DNA of 64,000 nucleotides from Scortum barcoo. Lineage: Eukaryota > Chordata > Actinopteri > Centrarchiformes > Terapontidae. Positions 12,601 to 25,913 of the stretch are shown in pieces. Each line of letters opens with the position of its first letter. Position 1 is the first letter of the stretch. The stretch is from the NCBI GenBank assembly GCA_023238725.1, contig CM041538.1:1061182-1125181 (forward strand), given 5' to 3'. The translations under genes and the position numbers were made by a program. A model generated the notes under the pieces. It was not told where the DNA came from and made no database searches. It worked only from the letters and a program-made list of their open reading frames with translations.

Positions 12601-15600
12601 ACCCACAGAGCATCTTACACATCGGCTGCTGTGTGACTTTGGCTGAAGGTGCGTTTCTTCTTAACAGCATGTCATGGAGGGGTTGGGAGACAAATTTCCC
12701 CCCGGGTATAAATAGAGTATTCTGATTCTGAGATGTTCACAATACTAACTTAGTCCAGCTCTGCTACTCCACAGTCCTAACTAGCTTGTTGAGCTTAGTA
12801 TCTCTTCCCTCACACTCCATTCCCAGCAGACAGCAGCATAAAAGGTGGCATCAACCGTCGACTGCTAGAAGATCTCCAGGACAACACTAACCCTCTGAGC
12901 TCTGCAGGAAGTACAGCCAGCTCTGGCCCCTCTTCTGATGGGCTTCTGTAGTTCCAGCCAAACCCTGTCACGCAGGTGCACTCCCGTTGTTTCTCATTAT
13001 TTGACTGACCTGGCCCTGAACCTGTCCTGCATTTATAATCAAACTTACATTCAGCTGTCAGAATGTGTCCAGAAATCAAGTTTAGAAAAAAGTGTCAAGA
13101 AATCAAGTCATCTCAATTTATGTAGCCTGATATCATAAATTTGCTTTAAGGGGTATTACAATCTGTACAGCGAACATTCCTCTCTGTCCTTAGACCCTGT
13201 CAACTAAAATGTATTTTATTTTTGTGTTGTCTGGATTTATGTGTATTATATGTGTTACAACTAAAACAATGTTTAGTTTCATAACATGTCAAAGTACATA
13301 ACTTTTATATGCACTATACTTATATGTGAAAGTAATAAATTACCACTAGAATAATGTTTTGGGTTTTAAAATAATAATGTGTATTATCATAATCAGATCT
13401 TCATTTTCTTTACAGTAAATATAAATGAGCTAGTTTTAACATTTCCCTTTGTTTAAAGCAATGCTCACCAGATATTCTAATCCGAATTGAATGTTATCTT
13501 GTTTGTCAAACAACCTGTCTCCAAAAACTCCCCTCCATTTCAAACACATTGGGTAAGAGAAAGTGGTTGGATCTATGATTCAGTTGCTGTTTCATAATTT
13601 ATATGCCCCCTTCCTTCTGCTGTGCATAAACAGTGCACCCATCTGTCTTGGTTTATCTGCTTGGAAATTCACCACTTTAAATGCAAATTGCCTTCCTTTG
13701 TAGGATATCAACAAGCCATAATCCCTCACTGGCTTTTACAGTAGGTAAAAGCAGTGGGATATTATTCTTGGAAAGGATGCAGAGAATTTATGCATACTTA
13801 GCAGCATCCTTTTTTTTTAAACCAATGCTGAACTTTAACACCTCAATGGTAAGCCAGCTCCATACATGAGTAGAAACATCTCATGGCCTGGAAAATGTAC
13901 TGTGTGAGGTATTTCAGTGAGAAAAAAGACTGTTGATAGGCATGCGTATAAATATATATTTATCCCTGGCCTGACTGAAACAAAAAGCAGCTAAGTCACT
14001 AAGTAAAAACTAAAAGACATCTGTTGGGTTATATTACTTTGAGTTGATGGTGAAAACAGGAAATGTCATTGTCATGAAGACATCCACCTCAGCCCTGAAA
14101 AGCTGCAGTGAAACCTGTCCTTCTCATGGTAGGGGTCTAACCATCTGCCTCTCAGTGACAGGTGAAAGGCTTTTTTGGCACAAAACAGAACTCAAATAAT
14201 AGGGTAAAAAAAGATAAAATTTTTACACTATCACCAGCTTTAATGATTTAACAAAATAGAAATACTGGCTTTGAAATCCATATTACAACGTGAGAGGCTT
14301 TGTCATTCGCTTCTTCCTCCGTATATTAATTAACCAAAGCCATTTCAGTTAAGTTGTGGGACTGTAAGACGCTCATAAAAAATCTTTAAAAATCTAGCAG
14401 AGGTTGAGAAATGCAGACATTTTGTCACTAACATGGATCAAGCTCAACATGGGATGCTATATTTTCTCCACCAATGTCTTTCGAAATCCACACCAGTGAA
14501 ATGCAGGCTTTCTCTAATGAATTTGTTGTCACAGAGCACAAGCTGATAACACCTCAATGGCATCATGATAACATTATTTTCTCCAACTTTGGAGGCACAG
14601 AAGTCAATACACATCTGTTTTCACAGGCTGAGTAGTATGTATGTAGTGTTAGGCTAGAGTAAGTTTGGCTCTCAGATTAGTCTCAGGCTAGTTAGTCAGT
14701 TAAAAAAAAGACTGACGCATTTTAATCCTAAAAAAGTTAGCCATCTTAGGACCAGGATAACTCAGACTTATGATTCCATGGTAAGAATCCACAGAAGAGA
14801 GATACTGCAGTGATTCCCACATGGTCAGTCATTTTCATTTATCCATGGAAAGTGTCCTGAGCCTGTCCGATGAGTCAGCAGAAGTACTGAGCCCTGCCAC
14901 ATTAACAAAGCCTAGCATCTCAAATCTGCTCCCGGTCTGCACTAAGCCAAGATTTTATACTACTTCATGTTTTTTGTACACTTCGCACTCCTTGCTGAAT
15001 TTCCCAGAAAAATAACTTTGTAACAGCTTAACTCTTCCAGAAGGCAAATATTTTCTGCTGGAATGAACGGAGCTGAGCAGTTTGATGTGGCTGCTCTGAG
15101 CCATGTTTCTGTAGTTTGAAAAAAGTCTTCTTTTACCCAGAATTGACGACAAACGAATCCTACTTAATAGAGTCATGAACTAGACAACCTTGTACTCTTT
15201 TCCACCCGCTCCATACCAGGCTGATTCAGAATGTCTCTAAAATAAACCGCATTACCCAGGGTGCACTTCCTGTCCTCTGTGTCTGTTCTCGCGGGCCTGA
15301 TTTTCTCTGTTGGTAGCTGGTCTAAGTAACAGTACATCAGCGAAACAGTACTGTACACAGTCGGACAATGACGATGAAAGTGATGTTGTGAAGATCAGTA
15401 ATATCTTATTACATATTTTATTAATTGTAGAAATTCAGAATGTGATACTCTGTGATTTGTTGATATCGGCTGATACACGGCTGTTACAGTGCTGGCTAAG
15501 ATGGTGTAAACTTGTGTTGTCTGGTAGAAAATCACATGGACAATCAACAGATAATCACCTACTGCTCCTTATGTCATTTGCAAGAATCCACTGTGGCCAA

Positions 15601-18600
15601 TTTAAAACAACCAGTCAGAGATCAGGTCATTGATCCTGACACTCCTTCACGCTCAGGATCAGTCACTGCTCCTGCACAGGCTGTGGGCAGCTTCACTGGT
15701 TTAGACTGCACCTGTGGTTTAGTCTGAACCCCATCACCATCATAATATCTCGTACACTGACTGCAACTGTGGTAAAAGAGAGGTGTAAAGGAAGGTCTGT
15801 TTTGCTCTGATCTTTAGTATGTCTGAATGTGGTGTTATAGAGAAGCAGCAAGTGTGAGTCAAATAATGCAATCCAAAATGTGCCACACCTGAAAATAGTC
15901 AAAGCCAAGCAATTTAGATCTGTTAAAATGAAACACTGAGATATTGCTGGTTATGGCTGCATGCAAAACTTAGTATTTGCATGCAGTATTTGATTGAGCA
16001 TTTGACTTTAGGGGCCTTAGTGACGAATAGGCTGTTAAAAGATAACAAACTGTAACAGAGCCAAACTATGGACTTTAAAAGTGTTGCAGCTTACAATAAT
16101 GAAGACAAGATGAAGACATGGACAATATTCTGTTCTGTCCTATTCTAATTTAAATATGTCAATATCTGTTTATACATTCCTGTGTGTGTAGTGTGGAGGA
16201 GGCTACAACTGCATTTCACTGTGCTATCTTGCACTGTAGCTGAACTTTGAGCCTTGATTTTAAGTTAACATATACTGTACTTGAACATAGATTTATCTAA
16301 TTGCACATTTCACAACTATAAACACTGGTTAACAGAATTTTCAGATTTTGTAATGAGTCACAGCAAAATATTCTTAGCTTTTAGGACTCACTCACTTCTG
16401 GTTAAGGCAGAGACTCTCTCAGTTTATTATTGGTGTTTTTATGTAGAGGACGGGTATTACTGGTATTACAATGATCAGTATCTGACTTGGTACGTCAATA
16501 TCTGGCTAATTCAGTAAAACAAGTCATATAAATATTAGTGTACAAAAATTTGACTCTGCATTTTGTTTGAATTACATATACTGTACACTGAACATAGAAA
16601 TATGAATAATTAAAAGTCAAACAAAAATCAGTTGTAGCAACAAACCAAGCCAGCCTTTTATCTCTGTTGGATCCCTTCTATAAAGAGCCTTACTGGTGGT
16701 CATAGCAGTGCATAACTATCAAATAACATAGCAATGATAATACTACTACTATTACTACTACTACTACTAATAATAATAATAAGTCTTATTGATAACCTGA
16801 CAAAAATGCAACACATATTCATTAATGTGTTTCAGAGAATAGCTGATGAGAAACATTGGACTTAGCCATTTCCTATTATTTCTCATTCTTCAGAAACCAA
16901 ACTCCTATATCACTGCCAAAACACAAAATACTTTGAACATGGCTGAAATGTGTGTTCATTTCCTTGTAAGCCATGTATAAGAACAGGAAAAGTTACCTCA
17001 TACTCCTGAGAGAAGCGTAGACCGTCATTAGCCTTGAGTGTCTCTATATGGTCTGCCAGGTCACAGATAGCAATGGGAGGATGTTCCCTCATCCCTGCAA
17101 TGAGAGTTGAAGTGTTGAGTACAGTCAATCTTACACACACACCCATATGAACTGGATAGTGCAACCAGGGTGCAGATGCATGTTGAAGGCTTGGAGCTAA
17201 CTTGTCGCAGTGATATGGGGTGACGGTGAGAGTGCTGAGCGGTGAGCAGAGGGATGATATCTGACTGTGCAGCTCTTCACAGCTGCAACAGCATGCTATA
17301 ACCACACTGGTGATGTGAGCATCAAAGTACATGCTGATTGGTTAAAGGAATTTTATGTCTGTATTTGTTCCTATATATCTTTGATTAATTAATGTGTTTC
17401 TACTGTATTACATTTCAGCTCTCAGTTCTGATGACATACGTTTTGGTGTAAATTGCCAGACCGTGAGAAGAGAAGGAGGTGGGGTTAAATGAGAGAGCTC
17501 TCTCAAATGGTTGCTGTGTAAAACAGAAAGAGAAGGAGTTGGGAATGGGAACATTAGTAAAACACAAAGAGGAAGGAAAACTAACTTGGAGTGTTCGGAC
17601 AACTGAGGGCACTGGAACCTGTGGGGGGGAAAGACCAGGCAAAACAAACAGCACAGGGGTCAGTTAGGAGAAGACAGAAAAAAGAAAGGAACACAGGGAG
17701 AACTGAGAGAGAAGCTAAATGTCTGATTTGTCCTGTGCACTATTCTGCAACTTGTTGTATCAGTAAAATATCTTACATCCTAGCACAGATAAAGACACCT
17801 GAATTCTTCATCATGCCAGCAGATGGCTCTAGGTGTAGCAAAGTTTCTCATTGGTTGGTCAGTCCACCATCTGAATACATGGTCAAATTCATTTACATTT
17901 AATGAAGCTTACCTGCACTTGCCCCATAAAAGTACTATAATAATATTTCTCATGCAAGTAATAAATAAACATTGATCATCAGAAACTGCAAACTGTAAAG
18001 AGTGTTTAAGAGAGATGGTACAATTTCTATTCCGGTAGTGTGATGATATATCAATATAAAACACTGGAATGATAACCTCTCCATTCATAAACACAGCACC
18101 TATCAGTGTCCTGTTGGCTGAATGGGCACATCTGCTCAGATCAAAGGTGAGCTCTGAGCTACGCATTTTGCCGGCTTCAGATTGAGGCAAGTCATTTGAA
18201 CGTGAAGTGAATGGGAGACAGACTGAACATTCACCATCATCAAATCTGATAACAGCAAATACTGTAAATGTGTTGTTACATTGAAGATAATGGAGGCAGC
18301 ACCTACTGACTGCTGTCTGAAAGTGCCTTTAGTGCTGATCTTTCAGCAAGAGCACTAGTGGTAAAAGAATTCAGTGAAGTCTAAGTAGCAGTACCACACT
18401 GTAAAAATCTATTACAAGTAAACAATGTTTAAAAGGCTTTCAAAATGACAAAATAAGAAATTCATGTGAGTCCTTACTAAACATCAGGGCTGAATTAACA
18501 TGTCATCTTTTTACACACAAAGCAATTGCATGGATAAAACTGACTAAGAGTATAAACTTTGTGTCAACCGTACTGGTCTCTATAATTATGGGTAATGCAT

Positions 18601-21600
18601 ACTTTAATACATGTACATTTGCATGCATTCAGTTACTATTCCTTCACATTTATATGACAATGAAATACAATGTATTTGACCTTTTTAAATATTTTTTTTT
18701 CTTTTACCATATTTTAATTGCAGTACCACCACTGTAAAACAGACTTGGCAACAAATCAGGACCAAGCATAAGAACATCAAAAGTGATGTCTAGTTGCCTT
18801 AGGAACAACATACCTTCCTAACCCATTAATCTGGATTTGTGCTTCACTCCTCCGGTACGGAGGGGGTCAGTCTGGGTGGATGGATCAACAAATCATCTGA
18901 CTTTGGCTGTTCAGTTTTCAACTGACAGTCATCGTTGTGACCACGATCATTCCCTTACCTTAACCACATTTTTATTATTCCAGGTAGGATGATCAAAGAT
19001 CCCAAACTTTATTGAAGAACTGACTTTATTTGAACCCAAACCATCTTTCCCGAACCCTAACAAAGTAGTTTTCGAAGTTTATAGCCTTCAGGTTTGTTGA
19101 CTTCAACAAAGGTGGTGTTGTATTGGACTACACTATACTGAGAGTTGCTTCTATTAACACACGAAGGGGTTAGAATATTAGCAAATGGCTCTTAACACTA
19201 CAATACTTATGAGGCTACTGTTTCCATGGAGTAGAAGCAAGTTCTCCTAAATCACTCATTCAAACCACAAAGTACTGCTCAATGGGTTTTCATTTCAGTC
19301 ATCAATAAATTCAATATAATGCTCTCAAAATAACTTGAATGGGTATTAGTACACTCTCTATCATCATTTACTGAGTTTTTAGATGACATATTTTCTTTTT
19401 ATTTTGTTTACATTCACCAGAATGTCGTGGAGTGTCGGTGTTTAATATCTATCTAATATTGTTGGCCCTATGTCATGTATTTACCTCAAAATATTATAAC
19501 ACTGCAAAATAGCAAATTAAGTGTAACATCTCTGTCACCACATAATTTTACCAATTTTAACGTTATTTCATTCCTCTGGTCTTTACTAACTGAAATGGGT
19601 GCTCGGCTGATTGTACCAAAAAACAAAGAAAAGCACAAATATTTAACAGCTGCACTTTGTGTGTGCTCATGTTAAGTGTGGGGGGTAAAGTCACAGTATC
19701 TTTGTCTAGCTTATGAAATGTTGCTGAGACAGCTCTAAAATCACCGCCATTGTTATTTCAATACATTTTAGTACATTACCTCAGAATTTAAACCAAATCA
19801 AAGTTATCTGATGCTCTGGGTCTATTTTTGAGAGAGTCATTCTTAATGATGAACACTGACCTTCATTTATTTTACTAATTAGGTCCCCATTTTATTTTCT
19901 AGAGACCCCTGTGTGAGCAGTATTGTATTGTCAGTATTATTACAGCCACAGCCTGTGCACACTTACAGCAGAGGATGATTTGTAAACTTAGGACTAATGT
20001 GTGTGTGTGGTTCAGTGTGACACAGTATAAGCTTGTAGGTGCTGGGTCCAGGTGTCTGTGCGTGTGTCCTTGCCTTGTGTCTGATAGTTGAGTCTCCTCA
20101 TCTCCACAGGGTCTGAGGAGTGGGCCAGCAGTGAGTCCTTGACACCCACCATGTGCTCATCCTTGGCTGGAGATGTTCGTTTCCTGGTGGAAAGCAGAGG
20201 AGACGTAATGGGAGATGGTAGCCATGTGACCAAGTTAGGACAGGTTAAAATGACCAAAGCTGGTTAGTACTTCATCTTAAATTAGGAAGAACTTTAAAAT
20301 AAAATTCTTTGATGCAAAAAGTGAGAGACTGACATGGACAGAGGCACAATATGTTGTTGTGGGAAAATGTCCTCCTTTGCTTGTTTTAACACAGTACCTG
20401 CTTCATTATCAAAATGAGATGCTTTCATCATGACACTTTATAGTTTTGAGGACAAACTTTAGTACATTGACAGCTGAAGGTTAGGTGGAGGAAAAAAATG
20501 TGAAAGAACTGGATCAGGATTGATGCATCTTCAGCTTGACTGTTACTGTTAATACAGTATGTAACAACACAGACAGATCCAGGATGTCTGTTTTATATAT
20601 GACAGCACTGTTATCTCCTGGAACTTAAACATTTCAGTCATAAGCCATAAATGTATCAAGGGAGGAAATAAAAAATGTGCCTGTATGTATTTGTATTTAT
20701 ACTGTGCAGAGATTTGGCGATACCTTATATCTTAAGTTGTGAGAAATAGTCTAGTCTGCTTCGTTTTCTTCCTTTTTCTAATTTTTTCTAATTGTTTTTT
20801 ATTGGCATTTATACTCATTAAGTTGCTAGTTGTAGTTAACTATACTCAAGTTAAGCTACTTACAAAAGAGTAGATTTTAAATATGTAGCTGAACTACTAA
20901 AACAATAAAACATGATTAATATTTTAATTAACCTCAACCTTTAAATAACCTCACCTTAAAAAAACACTAAAACTTGTGTAACTAGAGAACCCCTACAATC
21001 CTGAAGAGTGAGGTTTTTTCTGAACAAGTTATTATCTTGTATTTATCTTGTGTGCACAAGATAAATAACACATAAATCTCACACACTGTGTGGAAATTTA
21101 AACTTTATTAGCTGCATTATCTCCATTATATGGTGGCTCTGTACAGCTGAAGTGATCAGACAGGTTCCTCATTGGTGATAAATGAACTGACATCTATAGT
21201 TTTTGAACATTTTTAATCATCATCAGTATTTCCTTGATACAATTCATTTAGAATTTACAAGATTTCCTTTGTTAACCTATTAACCTCTTAACATTTCTTA
21301 GGGCAAACTCTATTCTTCATCTGCACAGTTTCAGTACAGCACTTCAGATAGCCAGTTTTTTAAATGCATGGCAAGGGACAAAAGGCGGGCTGATGACACC
21401 TGTTGATTCCTATCACAGTTTGATCTGAGGTGTCCTTTCAGAGCGTTAATAAGTGAGTGGTGAAAACATTATTTCGCAAAAGAGATTTTGTAGCTGCTGA
21501 GATTTGTGCCCCCGTTTTTATGCCATGTAGTCTTGTTGTTTTCTCTTGAACTGCACACAGTTCTGCAAGGCCCATGCAGGTCTTAGCAATGCTGACAGAA

Positions 21601-22160
21601 CTTGGCACAGCAATGGCTCACTTCCACACTTCCACTAGTCTTTTGGCAGATTGTCTTTTGCGTTGACATAAACGTTCAGCATTCTTGTTTCCTGTTCCCT
21701 CCATCCACCCTTTGATTCCTCACCTACCCCTTACCTGGTCAAGTTTGCCTTTTTTATGTGCCTACTTGGTTTTTATCTCTCCCTGTTTTTTGGATCACAG
21801 ATATTGAACTTCACTTAACTCAACTTATCTTAAAGTCTGGAGTCATGCTTGTGGGTTTCAGCCCGTTCTGTGCTATCCCTGTTAGCCTATTAAAAACACT
21901 GAGGAAGCTATTAATGAAAAAGCTCCCCCTTGAACCATTAGCAAACAAGTTTTAAACATCTCCTGACTTTAGCTCCTTAGTTCCCTGTCTTCTGTCAAGT
22001 CGGGCACAGTGACAGGCTTCCATATCAGATTGGATGAGATAAAAAAAAAAACAAAAAAACATAAGCTGTTAGGAAGTAGATCCAACATATATTTCCCACT
22101 AAAACCACAAAGGGCTGTTTTAACATCTCTGTGTACAGATTACACAAACAAGATACAACA

Positions 22161-22214
<54 letters not shown>

Positions 22215-25200
22215 ATGCTGTGGCTGTTAATATTCCTCCAGAATGAGAAAGTAAAGAAAATAAAATAAAATTCTGAAATTAAGTAAATGTAGAGGTGGAT
22301 GATCTCTTCCTTAGCTCTTCTTATTTAGCACAGTTATTATTTATTAAGGACCTAAATTAAATAAACAATCAATCCTTATTCTCAATTAATCCCATTATAA
22401 TCCTTATTATAATGAGCCTGAAAGGAACTTTATTTCATATCACAATCACAAACTGAATATATATGGATGAAAAACAGTCATTTAATATAGAAGAAGAAAT
22501 GTTGGGAGAAATGAGCAATTATGCCAGATAAGGGTGTATGATTTTATGACAGATAAAAGTCAAATGTTTTTTATAAGCAATAGATGATAAATGTCCTCTC
22601 ATTCATTTTCTCCTAAAAACATTAATGCTGTATATTTGAAAACACAAAAACTTGGAAGACTGTTGTAGAAAAGAACAAATTATAACAGCAAACAAAAATG
22701 GGAGAAGAACTAGAAATAGTTACTGATGCTGAACAATGGGAACACATTTTTACTGGGACAAAAAAAGGCTAAAAGTTATTTGTCTGTCTTCTGAGTGTTG
22801 AGGAATCCATGAAATAAGAATGGGGGGAGCATGGAGAAAATCTGAGTCAGGATTAAATTAATAATTATTACAAGATGGGCTAAATAGCTGTGCTACACAC
22901 AGTATAATGAAATCATGGCAGCAATGGATGAAATAAAAGCACACAGGTATAAGTAGATGAGTGGATATGTATTAATGTGATTATACCTGCCCCCACAGTA
23001 TGGATAAGTACACATAGCACATCTCTCCTGTCTTTCCTGGTGTATTATGTAAAACATGATTTATGAAAGTCTTTTGCACATTCTGTCTCCTGTTTTATTT
23101 TGAAATCTCTAACCTCTCCTGTCATTCCGGTTCCTGCCCTTGTGTGTGTCCAGCCCCTTCGTCATCTCTACCTGGTTCCCTCACTCACCTGCCCCTGATT
23201 AGTGCTCTGCTCCTGTCTTTGTTCATCTCCAGCAGTCTCCTTGTGTTAGTTCTTCTTGGCTTTCTGACTCTCTTCTTCCACTTTTTAGATTTTTCTATAC
23301 TGTTGCCTCTCCTCGTACTGACCTTCTGTGTATGACTGACTGCCTTTCCACTAAAGACTCTCTTGTTCTGAATCTGCCATTGTGTCTCATGTCCTCTCTG
23401 TGCCTGATTCTCTGTCCTTACCAGGACTGTTACACAAGGGCTGCAAATCCACTTTAGAAATGATCAGTTAATTTTATTGATGTTTTAATGAAGTGTTCAA
23501 AATATGAGTCATTTAAAAAAAAAAAAAACTCAATTGATTAGAGAGAATGTGTTAATTAAAGATTTCCCCTGATGTTTACCAGGCTATGTATTAAAGACTT
23601 TCTGTTGAATGAATGTTACATGATAGTGATTGCAGCTGGATGTTATTGAAACTTTTCATCAGTAAACTAACCAAGAAGACAATGACTGATTCTGTATGTA
23701 TCAATAATGAAAACAGTGTATTATGGATTTCGGGTAACACAGAGAGGAGTGAGGGTCATTGTGATGTCAGTCATTGCCTCTGGGTGATATCAGGATTTTT
23801 CAGGTCTGGTGTTTGTTTTGTTGGCAAAGTTGTGTGAGGGGTTGAGAGGTGAAGACAGCACTGAAGGGTTGATTATTCTGAGGGGAAGATCAGTGGGATT
23901 TGTAAACTCAGTACACAGAGCTGAACAGCAGAAAACACACACGGAGAAACAAAAATATTAAACATACTCACACCACAACACACACATGCTTGCAAGTACT
24001 GTCAGCTGAAGCCAATATGTCTGGTAAAAAAGCTTGAAGACAGCTCAGAAAAGCTATCATAACAGCATGAACAAGCATCTGTCACATCATCGCTGTCAAA
24101 ATATATGGACATGTCTGACCCAAAGCATGTTTTACACATAGGGAATGATTGTCAGGTAAGCTGATGGTGATGTTAGGGGGGGTTATGGGTTGTGCTGTAA
24201 GAAGAGAAGAACTAACCTTTCTTGTTTGCTGTATCCACAGACAGAGAACAAGGGAGCAGAAAAAGAGGAATCTGTTATGTGCTTATGCAGATCAAATTAA
24301 TATTAGCTAAAGTTCATTCAGGAAGACTAACTATCTTCATGCTAGTGTTACTTTTTGCTATTTTTTAGTTTGTCTTAGTCCTGTATCAAAAGTCCTTGTT
24401 TTTATAATATTTAGTCAACTGATCCTGTTTTTCTTAGTATGGGCATTTCATTCTCATCTTAGTTAAATACAAACTATTTTATTACAGTTTTAGTCAATGA
24501 AAACCATCAACATTTCAGCTTTTTTTTAGTCATCAGGTTAAAAAGAATATTTAAGTTAATCTTGTCTAGCCAAAACCAATGTTTTAAAACAACTGTTCAG
24601 CTCTGCTTTAAGCAGACATAGGTAACTTATTTTACAATAACTAGTAGTCATATCCATGAGATACAAGTATATGAGACAGATAATCTCTCTTATTCTATAT
24701 ACTATATATATTTTGTCTCTTGATCAGGAAAGAACGGGCACAAAAGGAGTAATGACAAAAAGACTACAGAAGTGCTAAACAGAGCAGAGCTATATGGAGG
24801 CCTTCATCAGCCCAGTCAGCAGTTCCAGATGTTTGACCCAAGCACAGAAAGCGCGAGCCAACTGTTAATCTGGAAGAGCAGGGCTGCAGGGCAATTCACA
24901 GCGGCTTCCTCCCATATGCTGTGGAGGGACCTTTGCCTTCAGGGCAGCTCAGCCAAGATGGATGTCTGCCTCTACTCTAAAATACCTCACTCTGACCATG
25001 TCTTGGTGCCAGATTCTTGTAAAATGTTCTTGTCATCTGCTGTGCTGAAAAGCCTCAGGTCTCTCTGGACTGGGCTAAAATGATCACCCAGCTAGATAAA
25101 GAGAAACATGATGAACATTCACTGCCTTCAAGGTTGACTGAAACTATTCCTGTCTTTTTTATAAAAGACGACAGAAAAGGAACATTTGTAAGCTGACAGT

Positions 25201-25864
25201 ACTGCTAAATTTTATTTCACTTACAATGAGTGGGAACATTTTTACAGCTGATAGCTTGTTAGAATATGGACACTATATAAAATCACATTATGTTTCACTG
25301 ATAGAGACCCAATACTTCATGAGATACAGAGTTTTTTCCTGCATTTTTACCAAAAGAGCACTGTCCTTGACTGCTTATCTCGGATTGTTTTTTTCTTTTG
25401 TCTGGAGGGAATAGTCTGAGAGGGAGTCATCTGAGGAGCAGCAGGGGAAGACCTTTTCTCACCCCAGATTTCTATTTTATTTCTGCCTTGCTGTGTCAGA
25501 TTTACTGGAGAAAAAGTCAGTGAAATAGTTGCATCAAAAAGGCTTTTGACTTTTGTATGCACCGTGGGTCATTAGGTACATTTGGCTACATGAACTATAG
25601 AGAACAACAATCCTGTCTTTATTTTGTACACCACAAGTCTATCTTTACTGGAGTGTGTCGGTTTGTCAGTCAGTGAGTCAAATACTTTAGGTATTACTTT
25701 TCTAAGTAGAGGACAGAGAAGAAAATGTGAGGCCTATTAACATTGGGAAGGCCCTTATGTGTTTTAAAAGGTGAAACACAAGGTTAAGCCCCCCATTCCC
25801 ATCTTAATCATTCCCTTCCACCCTCACACAGAGATACTATACTACTACTACTAATAATAATATG

Positions 25865-25913
<49 letters not shown>

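Larger units (their letters stand above)
8423..16996 (-). other. ptprf intron between exons K and L
   Basis: Intron of about 8.6 kb. It contains a LINE 3' end (10950-11497), a second LINE-type 3' tail (12660-12725), a partial copy of an unnamed repeat (15590-15720), triplet repeats (16741-16782), and a duplicated pyrimidine block near the exon L acceptor. No exon was recognised. The stretch 9470-9960 has a less repetitive, mixed composition but no identifiable function. Confidence 0.8.

Noticed and set aside
22009..22230. Open frame with a polyasparagine run
   Set aside because: It is produced by the (TAA)n microsatellite; no start context or homology.
24772..25083. 103-codon plus-strand open frame
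   Set aside because: No family resemblance found and no neighbouring exons; left as intron sequence.
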